Origin: Bacteroidales bacterium
GTDB taxonomy: Bacteria; Bacteroidota; Bacteroidia; Bacteroidales; VadinHA17
Length of the DNA: 7,501 nucleotides
Assembly (NCBI GenBank): GCA_003155705.1
Contig: PMEC01000241.1
Coordinates: 2,527 to 10,027, forward strand
Direction of reading: 5' to 3'
Of the stretch, positions 1 to 5,701 are shown piece after piece. The notes below the pieces were generated by a model, which was not told where the DNA came from, ran no database searches, and worked only from the letters and a program-made list of their open reading frames with translations. The position numbers and the translations under genes were made by a program. Position 1 is the stretch's first letter; every line of letters begins with the position of its first letter.

Positions 1-124
1 CAGCAGGCAGTTGCACTTCTAAAACATTATTGTCCAGGTTAGTTACATCAGTATGCTTCTTGCAAGATGTAATAAGGATGGTCAGAAATACTGCCTGAAC
101 TATAAAATAATTTAACATCCTCAT
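1..124 (-). CDS. N-terminal part of a predicted lipoprotein (cut by window edge)
   Basis: An open frame starts at the ATG complementary to 122-124 and stays open to the window edge, giving 41 codons. The product begins with a hydrophobic segment (residues 4-18) and then a lipobox-like I-T-S-C, with Cys21 as the likely lipidated residue. Two lysines follow, so this looks like a Bacteroidota lipoprotein signal. The mature part visible (HTDVTNLDNNVLEVQLPA) is too short to assign a family. It starts 44 bases after the stop of the DUF1566 lipoprotein gene on the same strand, so it is probably the next gene of that operon. A short AAGGAAA precedes the ATG. A second in-frame ATG at codon 3 is possible and would not change the signal. 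The function is unknown; I am fairly sure it is a real gene because of the clean signal peptide. Confidence 0.7.
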   Translation of the reverse strand, partial: MRMLNYFIVQAVFLTILITSCKKHTDVTNLDNNVLEVQLPA

Positions 125-168
125 TTTCCTTAATGTCTTATTTCTAATTTCTAATTCCTTAATCAGCT

Positions 169-1143
169 TCATTTTACGCATAAAACGTTTTCCTTCAATG
201 TTTTATCACTGTATGAAACGATGCCGTAATCAACATTTATATCCCATGCTTTTGTGGGAGTCTGGACCAATGTAGTTGAGGACCAGTAGTTTCCGGAGGA
301 TATGCCTGTGAAATAGCTCTTATTGAAAGAAGGTTTAATTAATTTTGTGTCATTCAACGACTGAAGTTCTTTAACATTTGGAAGCCTCCATCCAGACTTT
401 CCAGCGAGGGTTAAGTTCGTCGCATAACTTAGCGCATCTTCCCATGACATAGTTTTCGCGGATTGATTTTTCTGCCACATCAGTCCTGTAAGTCTGTCTG
501 AGATTGTACCGTCGCCATTATCTTTATAACGTTCAGTTATGCCAGTATTTGTTTTAGGATTTCTCACAACCCTGGTATTAAAGTGTTTAACTCCTCCTGC
601 ACTTATTGTTTCTGATTTAGGGTGAGCTCCGACACCGCCGCCAGCATTTACCACCCATACCATTGAAGCATCATCAGCACGGGTCTCACTTGTCCACCAG
701 TATTCTGCAGTAGTTATTGTAAAGTAATTTATATTCAATGCCGGATTTACTCTGTCGTAACTATTAATACTGAATAATTCAAAGCTGGTGGGCAATCTCC
801 AATCAGAATATCCGCCAAGATTTACACTTTTGACATACAAAAAAGCATTCTCAAATGTCATTTCACCACCATCTGCTTTCTGCCACATTAATCCGGTAAC
901 ATTATCAGTGATTGTTCCATCACCGTTATCTTTATATGAAGGAGGATTTATTGTGAAGTCGGCATCTTCACCTTTTGTTGAGGTATAGCTTATTGTCTGT
1001 CCGGTATCGGGTAAAAGATTCTTGATATCAATGCCTGAATCTGAATTCTCCTGATCTTTTCTACAGGCGATATGAAGGAGGAGTGACAATAGTAAAATGG
1101 CATATATCTTTTTTAGAAAATTCCTTGTTCCTCCTGAATTCAT
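169..1143 (-). CDS. Lipoprotein with two tandem DUF1566 (Lcl C-terminal-like) domains
   Basis: The 324-residue product has a basic N-terminus, a hydrophobic stretch (about 13-26) and Cys27 in L-H-I-A-C, so it is probably a lipoprotein, although His at -3 is not canonical. Two copies of the DUF1566 domain follow, at about 69-195 and 206-324. Each opens with YKDNGDGTI(T/S)D, then TGLMWQK (83-89, 218-225), an N/S-W-E/F-x-A helix, a G-x-S/G-WRLP motif (115-118, 252-255) and a YWW/YWSS strand. Copy 2 ends in the usual C-V-K, so the gene is complete. The family is known from bacterial surface and secreted proteins, including the collagen-like adhesin Lcl of Legionella; a C-type-lectin-like fold and glycan binding have been proposed. 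No catalytic residues are evident. It starts 59 bases after the Spy-like gene and is probably co-transcribed with the sigma factor operon, making it a candidate output gene. The exact ligand is unknown. Confidence 0.85.
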   Translation of the reverse strand: MNSGGTRNFLKKIYAILLLSLLLHIACRKDQENSDSGIDIKNLLPDTGQTISYTSTKGEDADFTINPPSYKDNGDGTITDNVTGLMWQKADGGEMTFENAFLYVKSVNLGGYSDWRLPTSFELFSINSYDRVNPALNINYFTITTAEYWWTSETRADDASMVWVVNAGGGVGAHPKSETISAGGVKHFNTRVVRNPKTNTGITERYKDNGDGTISDRLTGLMWQKNQSAKTMSWEDALSYATNLTLAGKSGWRLPNVKELQSLNDTKLIKPSFNKSYFTGISSGNYWSSTTLVQTPTKAWDINVDYGIVSYSDKTLKENVLCVK

Positions 1144-1202
1144 AATTCATCTATTTTTAATATTTAGAATATGTTTTTCCAAGCTCCGCCGTCAGAATCG
1201 AA

Positions 1203-1694
1203 TTATTTCCTTTTTGGTTTTTCGTCCTGTTTGAAAAAATCGCGTATTTCAATAATCAGTCCCTCAAATTTTTCCAGCTGCTTTGGTGTGCAGATTAATT
1301 TTAACGATTGCGCCTGATCAAAACGTAACAGTTCCATTTTGTATTCATTATCAGCTACTCTGCGAGCTAATGATCTTATCAAATCTTCATTGGTATAATA
1401 ATTAAACATAGTTGCATTAATAGAATCTCTTTCAGAGCGAATCGTTTCTTCCAACTCTTTTTCTTTTTGAAAAAAATCGTTCCGGATATTCTTTATCTGT
1501 TCAACCTGTTTTTCTGTCAGATTCAAATCCCTTTGCAATATTGCTGACACATCGCGGGGATTATTCTGATTTTCTGGTCGTGGTGGTCTGTGGAAAAAAT
1601 CCTTCCACAACAAAGCACCTATTATTATTATATTCAGCACAGTAAGTAAAACCACAATGCGTATTAATAATTTTTTCTGTGTGAAAATATCCAT
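1203..1694 (-). CDS. Membrane-anchored periplasmic Spy/CpxP/CnrX-like protein
   Basis: The 163-residue protein has a short basic N-terminus, one hydrophobic helix (about 10-30) with no cleavage site, a proline-rich linker (37-46), then an almost wholly helical charged domain. Residues 57-63 (LNLTEKQ) and 134-139 (ICTPKQ) are the paired LTxxQ-type motifs of the Spy/CpxP/CnrX superfamily. The Cys-containing second motif is, from memory, common in Bacteroidota members annotated as periplasmic heavy-metal sensors. By topology the helical domain lies in the periplasm. The gene starts 3 bases after the stop of the putative anti-sigma gene, so the two are surely co-transcribed. By analogy with CnrX it could sense an envelope signal and act on the anti-sigma factor; by analogy with Spy it could be a chaperone. 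His35 is the only histidine and sits beside the membrane, so the nickel site of CnrX is not conserved. Family assignment is good; the role is inferred. Confidence 0.8.
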   Translation of the reverse strand: MDIFTQKKLLIRIVVLLTVLNIIIIGALLWKDFFHRPPRPENQNNPRDVSAILQRDLNLTEKQVEQIKNIRNDFFQKEKELEETIRSERDSINATMFNYYTNEDLIRSLARRVADNEYKMELLRFDQAQSLKLICTPKQLEKFEGLIIEIRDFFKQDEKPKRK

Positions 1695-1697
1695 TTT

Positions 1698-2006
1698 TCA
1701 GTTTTTATAAGAGATTGGATTGATCAACAATTCTTCTGAAATTACCTGGAACTCTTTGTCCTTATAAAGCGACTTATTGGAAGTGTGAATAATTGAATTC
1801 AAAATAAATCCAAGATTAATCAGAACAGCCAGGATAACTGCAATTGTCAACCCTGAGAATGAATGAGATGATATTGAATGAGCCCTTGCAGAGTCCAGCT
1901 TTTTCATCAGCGATTCGTTCCAGCCAGCCGATGGCTTAATACTTTCCAGTGATTCATATTCTTTTAATTTTTGAAGTACTAAATCGTTCATTGCCAGCTC
2001 TTTCAT
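1698..2006 (-). CDS. Putative single-pass anti-sigma factor
   Basis: The 102-residue protein has a cytoplasmic-looking N-terminal half (1-50), one transmembrane helix (about 53-72) and a short tail of about 30 residues predicted outside. The N-terminal part carries a KPSAGWNESLMKKL stretch (24-37), a pattern I associate with small proteins encoded after ECF sigma genes in Bacteroidota. There is no cysteine, so it is not a zinc-binding (ZAS) anti-sigma domain. It lies 49 bases after the ECF sigma gene and 3 bases before the Spy-like gene. This order and topology match CnrY, the membrane anti-sigma factor of the CnrYXH system, although sequence similarity to CnrY is not evident. Inferred role: hold the sigma factor at the membrane until the periplasmic tail or its partner receives a signal. 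A second in-frame ATG at codon 6 could be the true start. Confidence 0.7.
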   Translation of the reverse strand: MKELAMNDLVLQKLKEYESLESIKPSAGWNESLMKKLDSARAHSISSHSFSGLTIAVILAVLINLGFILNSIIHTSNKSLYKDKEFQVISEELLINPISYKN

Positions 2007-2055
2007 TATTTGTTATTTATTTAGACGATTTTTATTTTGCGTTCCGGCATTTTTA

Positions 2056-2622
2056 TTAATTATTTTTTAGTATCGACTGAAGTTCAGCACTAACCTTCTT
2101 CTTTGCACGCGACAACAATGATTCAACTGCTTCAACAGTATTATTCATCATATCAGCGATTTCAGCATTGGTATATCCTTCTAACTTACTTAGTGTGAAA
2201 GCCACTCTCTGATTATCAGGTAAAGTGTTCAACGCTTTCATTATTTCATCCATTTTTTCTTTTTCCTGAATAGGTTTGTCAGGCATTGGTCCACCAGCAA
2301 TCCAATCAGCTATATCGTCGAGGTGCAGCATCTTTCCAAGAGATATGATCCGTTTTTTACGATTTCGTTTTTTTATTTCATCCAGACTTTTAGTTACTGC
2401 AATTCTATAAATCCAGGTTGATAGTTTTGAATCGCTACGGAATGTTTTTATTGATTGAAATACTTCAATAAAGACTTCCTGGGAAATATCCTCAGCATCC
2501 TCTTTATCAAGCAGAAATCGATAGCATGTATTTAATACTTTGTTCCCATAAAGTATCACTAACTCATTGAAAGCAGATTTATCACCAGACTTTAATTTTC
2601 TAAGCAGATCTTCATGTTCCAT
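2056..2622 (-). CDS. ECF-family RNA polymerase sigma factor
   Basis: The 188-residue protein has the two-domain plan of group 4 (ECF) sigma factors. Region 2 spans about 10-90, with the core-binding DAEDISQEVFIEVF (42-55), followed by FRSDSKLSTWIYRIAVTKS (61-79), the -10 recognition part, and a basic tail KKRNRKKR. A variable linker (92-122) follows. Region 4 spans about 125-178, with LPDNQRVAFTLSKLEGYTN (134-152) and a helix-turn-helix EIADMMNNTVEAVESLLSRAKKKV. Length is normal for the family and both domains are intact. It is the first gene of a tight unit with a putative anti-sigma factor and a Spy-like periplasmic protein, so it probably directs RNA polymerase to its own operon and perhaps to other envelope genes. 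No target promoter could be recognised. The start at the ATG complementary to 2620-2622 gives the usual short N-terminus before region 2. Confidence 0.93.
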   Translation of the reverse strand: MEHEDLLRKLKSGDKSAFNELVILYGNKVLNTCYRFLLDKEDAEDISQEVFIEVFQSIKTFRSDSKLSTWIYRIAVTKSLDEIKKRNRKKRIISLGKMLHLDDIADWIAGGPMPDKPIQEKEKMDEIMKALNTLPDNQRVAFTLSKLEGYTNAEIADMMNNTVEAVESLLSRAKKKVSAELQSILKNN

Positions 2623-3045
2623 TGGTCAGGTGATAAATAGCTTCATTTATACGATGGTTATTCAGGATAGCTAAACTAACAAGATAAATCTATTAATTAC
2701 ACCTTTCCTGATGCCTTTATTGATTTCTCTTTTCAGATACCGGGGTTAATTTAAAATGATTGACAATATAATTCTAATAGATTGAAAAAAATGGAAAGGG
2801 TTTAATGCTGCACCTGACAAAAATATAATTAAGCTGTCAAGCGATTTTTAAAAAAGGTGAAGAAGGAGACCAGTGATGAAGATATAAGATTGAATATAAA
2901 CTTGTTATTGAAACTGAGTTTACAAATAAAAAAATCAAATTTTAACTTTGAAAAACAATCAGAATAATAAATGTAAAAATTACACTTATTCCTTAAGTCA
3001 GGATATTTATGTCTTCTTGAAGCAGGATAGGCGACTACAAAATGT
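2623..3045. other. Gene-free AT-rich region upstream of the sigma factor operon
   Basis: These 423 bases hold no convincing reading frame on either strand; the longest ATG-started frames I traced by eye are only about ten codons or less. The sequence is AT-rich with several A or T runs. It must contain the promoter of the sigma operon and the transcript end of the small membrane protein gene. I did not find a good match to the Bacteroidota -33 TTTG / -7 TAnnTTTG promoter, nor a GC-rich hairpin followed by T residues. A TTGACA is present on the minus strand (2840-2835) but has no acceptable -10 at 16-18 bases. The length is unusual against the otherwise tight gene spacing, so a small RNA or an operator for the ECF factor is possible, but nothing seen proves it. 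Confidence 0.5.
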
Positions 3046-3408
3046 TCAAATAACCGTTTGTGGCTTAGGTTTTTTAAAAGCCCTGATAATTAGTAAGACT
3101 ATAGTTGTCAGCCATGCAAGGGGATAAGGAAGTATAAGTGTACCCCACCACCAGGAAAGAGTCGACCTGCCACCAAACCCGCCGAGCCAGGAGAAAAAGA
3201 ATAGAAAGAAAACTCCTATGACAATCATTATAGATAAGATTAGGAATGGTTTCCAATGCCTATCATGTGTAAGGTATGTCGAAAATGCAACCGCGATGCT
3301 TCCGCCAGCTATTACTACAGATCCTTCAAGTGGATCAATTGCACCAATTATAAGGGCAACTACACCCAGGATGTAAACGATGCGTATCCAATTTATTTTC
3401 TTTTTCAT
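3046..3408 (-). CDS. Small conserved multi-pass membrane protein of unknown function
   Basis: From the ATG complementary to 3406-3408 this gives 120 residues. Four hydrophobic segments are visible: about 8-24, 28-44, 54-74 and 86-109, with KKPKP near the C-terminus. Notable features are an IDPLEGS turn (24-30) between helices 1 and 2, a GGFGG loop (76-80) and a WWWG motif (86-89). No catalytic motif is apparent. From memory, similar IDPLEGS/WWWG proteins occur as uncharacterised membrane proteins in other Bacteroidota. An upstream TTG in frame at 3430-3432 would add eight residues; I prefer the ATG because it gives the usual M-K-K-K start before the first helix. It stands 90 bases after the PL22-like gene, with a palindromic repeat between, so co-transcription is uncertain. 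The function is unknown. Confidence 0.7.
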   Translation of the reverse strand: MKKKINWIRIVYILGVVALIIGAIDPLEGSVVIAGGSIAVAFSTYLTHDRHWKPFLILSIMIVIGVFFLFFFSWLGGFGGRSTLSWWWGTLILPYPLAWLTTIVLLIIRAFKKPKPQTVI

Positions 3409-3463
3409 CTTTTCGATTTTAAGATTATTCAATATAATACAATTTAGACATCAGGCAACCGGC

Positions 3464-3492
3464 TCCCGATAGCTATCGGGAAGGTATCGGGA
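3464..3492. repeat. 18-bp perfect palindrome with an extra half-copy (REP-like element)
   Basis: Positions 3464-3481 read TCCCGATAGCTATCGGGA, an 18-bp perfect palindrome. The half-site TATCGGGA (3474-3481) recurs in direct orientation at 3485-3492, 11 bases further on. The element lies 7 bases beyond the stop of the PL22-like gene and about 56 bases before the next start, and its high GC stands out from the AT-rich surroundings. It could form a strong hairpin in RNA from either strand and protect or end the PL22 transcript, but no T tract follows it, so it is not a classical intrinsic terminator. I recall closely similar intergenic palindromes in Bacteroidota genomes; a genome count would confirm this. 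Confidence 0.75.
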
Positions 3493-3498
3493 CTCGCC

Positions 3499-4788
3499 TT
3501 ATTTGTTAATCTGAGGAACTGGCACCTTATAAACTGCCCGTTTACCATCCATATCTGAAGTGAAATAAATGAAGGTAGAAGAATGATTAAAGACCGGATG
3601 GGGATGCTCATCCTGTGAAAGCCATGAAGAACCATTCCGGCACAATGGAATCCATTCAATATGTTTCTGTTCCCAGTTAACATTAAGGAAACATATCCAA
3701 AGGCCGCTGCCAGGAGCTTTAGGGATTGTTTTGTCATTGGGTTGGGTATAATATCCATCTGTAATAATCATATTTTGAGCTCCCTCTGTAAAATGGCCAT
3801 ATCTCTTCCAACCTTGAGGAAGCGGAATCTCAATGCGACCACTCCCGTCCGGATTAATCCTTCCTATGTAAGCCGGCCCATTTTTATATTCACCATGATA
3901 GATAATAGCTTTGCCATCGCGCTGCCACATCTCGTGACAGGTCCAGTCATCCTTGCTCCTTCCTTCACCCTCATCCCGCATGCGAAGATGTGTTTTTCCA
4001 TTCCAAAGCCATACTCTTCGTATTCCGCAATCCGATGGCCATTCATTATTATAGAGAATGAGACGATTATCAACAGGTGAAAACTGAACATGTGTGATCC
4101 ATTCTTTCGGAACCTGTTCACACAAAATCTCCTTACCTGTTTTTGTATCAAAAACTCTTAAATATGATGATAGATTTTCTTCTCGAACCCGCTGATCTAT
4201 ATCATACTTTGGTTTGCCGGGAAGAATATTATCTCCATCCAAAGCACGGGCATCAGTGGTAGGAACGCAGAGCCGTGATCCATCAGCAGATACATGCGTA
4301 AATGCTGTCATTTGCCCGGCGGGGTACTGTGCAAGTATCCGTTGGTGGCCTGCTGTATCAACCACCATAATATTCCGTCCCTGGATATAATATACCAACC
4401 CATTTGACGGATCAACAGTTACACTTGCTTTTCCGAAACCTTTATATGGATTGCCATCGAAATAGACATAAGATTTAAGAAAACCTTCATTATTAAAAGA
4501 TAGCTGTCGCTCCCTCCCTGTCTTCATATCTCGCATGAAAATATTCGGATTACCCATGCGATCAGTTATGAAGATAAGATGCCGATCGTCATTTAGAAGG
4601 GATGTCGAAGTAAAATAGAGCAATTGTTCGTTAGCGTTTTTTAGAGTTGTTGCCCTTACCGGAACTACCTTATGAGTCGAATCAATATCCGGCAGATTTT
4701 TGTTTATATTTTGAGCCATAATTAATTGTGAATTGGGAAAGTACAAATTCACAATTATTAACAATACGGTTGAAATTCGCTTGGCCAT
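3499..4788 (-). CDS. Exported oligogalacturonate lyase-like protein (PL22 family beta-propeller)
   Basis: The 429-residue protein starts with a likely cleavable signal peptide (about 1-25, ending IMA-Q) and continues as a repeated beta-propeller with blade motifs such as LIFITDRMGNPNIFMRD (71-87) and FIYFTSDMDGKRAVYKV (406-422). The pattern fits oligogalacturonate lyase, a metal-dependent enzyme that splits unsaturated digalacturonate from pectin breakdown by beta-elimination. As I remember the Yersinia enzyme, His242 is the base and His287, Gln350, His353 and His355 bind Mn. Here His285 (CHEMW), His332 (GHF), Gln392, His395 and His397 (QDEHPHP) keep almost the same spacing. THVQFSPVD (232-240) and Arg257/258-Val-Trp also fit. 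Oddly, the well-studied enzymes are cytoplasmic, whereas this one appears exported. The substrate could differ from pectin. Neighbours include a sulfatase two genes upstream of the hydrolase; no transporter is visible. It could also be only a TolB-like propeller, but the conserved ligands argue for an enzyme. Confidence 0.75.
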   Translation of the reverse strand: MAKRISTVLLIIVNLYFPNSQLIMAQNINKNLPDIDSTHKVVPVRATTLKNANEQLLYFTSTSLLNDDRHLIFITDRMGNPNIFMRDMKTGRERQLSFNNEGFLKSYVYFDGNPYKGFGKASVTVDPSNGLVYYIQGRNIMVVDTAGHQRILAQYPAGQMTAFTHVSADGSRLCVPTTDARALDGDNILPGKPKYDIDQRVREENLSSYLRVFDTKTGKEILCEQVPKEWITHVQFSPVDNRLILYNNEWPSDCGIRRVWLWNGKTHLRMRDEGEGRSKDDWTCHEMWQRDGKAIIYHGEYKNGPAYIGRINPDGSGRIEIPLPQGWKRYGHFTEGAQNMIITDGYYTQPNDKTIPKAPGSGLWICFLNVNWEQKHIEWIPLCRNGSSWLSQDEHPHPVFNHSSTFIYFTSDMDGKRAVYKVPVPQINK

Positions 4789-4900
4789 ATTTTTTTCTAT
4801 GATTACTTTAAATAATTTTAATAGCCAAGATAGGAAATTTTATATTGTAGCAGGTGTTCCAGGAAAATATTCAATGCAGAAAAAATTTCTGTTTCCCGGG

Positions 4901-5683
4901 TTATTTTAAACCTTCAATCCACTCTTTTATAAATGAGGCTACTTCTTCCCAGTTCTGTTGCCCGCAGATATAATGAGTTCTGCCAGCAAATTCCCTGAAA
5001 TCAGTTCTGCTATTTTTATCCTTGTAAGCTTCAAAGTTTTTTTTATTGAGTGATGATGGAATAATATTATCTTGCTCTCCAGCAATAATCAGGATCGGAT
5101 TATGAGGTTTCTTGAAGTCAACAATGCCATCATTCTTTGTGCTGCTTCTCGGTATATTTCTGCTTTCAGGAACTACGAATCTGGTATATTCAATTTCAGT
5201 CTGCTCAAGAGTCATTGTATTGCAAAATGCATATTGAAACCATTTTATATCCGGCAGGAAAACCGAATTTCCCTTTAAAGGGTTTATGGTCGGAAGATTT
5301 GCTTTCAGAAAACTCCATTTTGCAGAAAATAATCCCTTTGGGGGTGCCGGATCGATACAGATACCTGCAACTCCTTTATTCAATCCGATTAGTTTCTGGA
5401 CTGCAAGACCACCGATTGAGTGTCCAATGAGAATGGGTTCTTCAGCCAACTTATCTATGAATTGTACCAAACTGTTGATTACTTGTCCAAAGGTCAGGTT
5501 TCCAAGGTCCTGATTAATATTCCTGCGCAGATCAGATGGTTCTCCTTCATGAAATGGATACGCAGGTGCGAAACAGCTGTAACCTTTTGTTTCGTAATAT
5601 TTTATCCAGGAATCCCAGCTTTTTGGATTCATAAAAAGACCATGAATGAAAACGATCGATTTGCTTGATATTTTTTTATTCAT
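4901..5683 (-). CDS. Alpha/beta-fold hydrolase
   Basis: The 260-residue protein has the complete signature of the alpha/beta hydrolase fold: oxyanion-hole motif FIHGLF (12-17), nucleophile elbow GHSIGG (87-92, Ser89), acid Asp205 in AGEQDNIIP, and His237 in GRTHYI. A cap-like insert lies between about 112 and 180, containing DPAPPKG (111-117) and VVPESR (170-175). These match, from memory, a widespread group annotated only as alpha/beta hydrolase whose substrate is unknown; no member-specific function can be given. There is no signal peptide, so it should act in the cytoplasm. It begins 18 bases after the reductase stop, so the two genes are almost surely one transcript. An ester or lactone substrate is likely by fold. 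The PL22-like gene follows 112 bases later. Start choice is supported by AGCAGG directly before the ATG and by the short lead to the first strand. Confidence 0.88.
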   Translation of the reverse strand: MNKKISSKSIVFIHGLFMNPKSWDSWIKYYETKGYSCFAPAYPFHEGEPSDLRRNINQDLGNLTFGQVINSLVQFIDKLAEEPILIGHSIGGLAVQKLIGLNKGVAGICIDPAPPKGLFSAKWSFLKANLPTINPLKGNSVFLPDIKWFQYAFCNTMTLEQTEIEYTRFVVPESRNIPRSSTKNDGIVDFKKPHNPILIIAGEQDNIIPSSLNKKNFEAYKDKNSRTDFREFAGRTHYICGQQNWEEVASFIKEWIEGLK

Positions 5684-5701
5684 CCTGCTATTTATTGAGT
5701 A

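Noticed and set aside
1117..1143. AGGAGG Shine-Dalgarno-like word just inside the DUF1566 gene, suggesting a later start
   Set aside because: No in-frame ATG, GTG or TTG lies at a proper distance after it. The next candidate, a TTG at codon 19, would destroy the signal peptide. It encodes Gly-Gly in the leader and is probably chance.
2625..2818. Inverted pair GTCAGGTG (2625-2632) and CACCTGAC (2811-2818) around the sigma operon leader
   Set aside because: An 8-base inverted match is expected about once by chance in a region of this size, and the arms are 178 bases apart.
2835..2840. TTGACA on the minus strand as a sigma70 -35 box for the sigma operon
   Set aside because: No acceptable -10 box lies 16-18 bases downstream, so one perfect hexamer in AT-rich DNA is not enough.
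3430..3432. TTG as start of the small membrane protein
   Set aside because: An ATG eight codons later gives a typical M-K-K-K start before the first helix. TTG starts are less usual, so the shorter version was preferred, though not proven.
3661..4080. Plus-strand open frame of 139 codons inside the PL22-like gene
   Set aside because: It is fully overlapped by a gene with strong family motifs, has no recognisable domain, and is a shadow frame.
4877..4891. Inverted repeat CAGAAA-AAA-TTTCTG after the hydrolase gene, as a terminator
   Set aside because: The stem is six mostly A-T pairs with a three-base loop and no T tract follows on the minus strand, so it is too weak to call.
5072..5668. Several overlapping plus-strand open frames opposite the alpha/beta hydrolase
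   Set aside because: They overlap each other and the hydrolase, whose catalytic residues are all intact; none shows a protein-like pattern.
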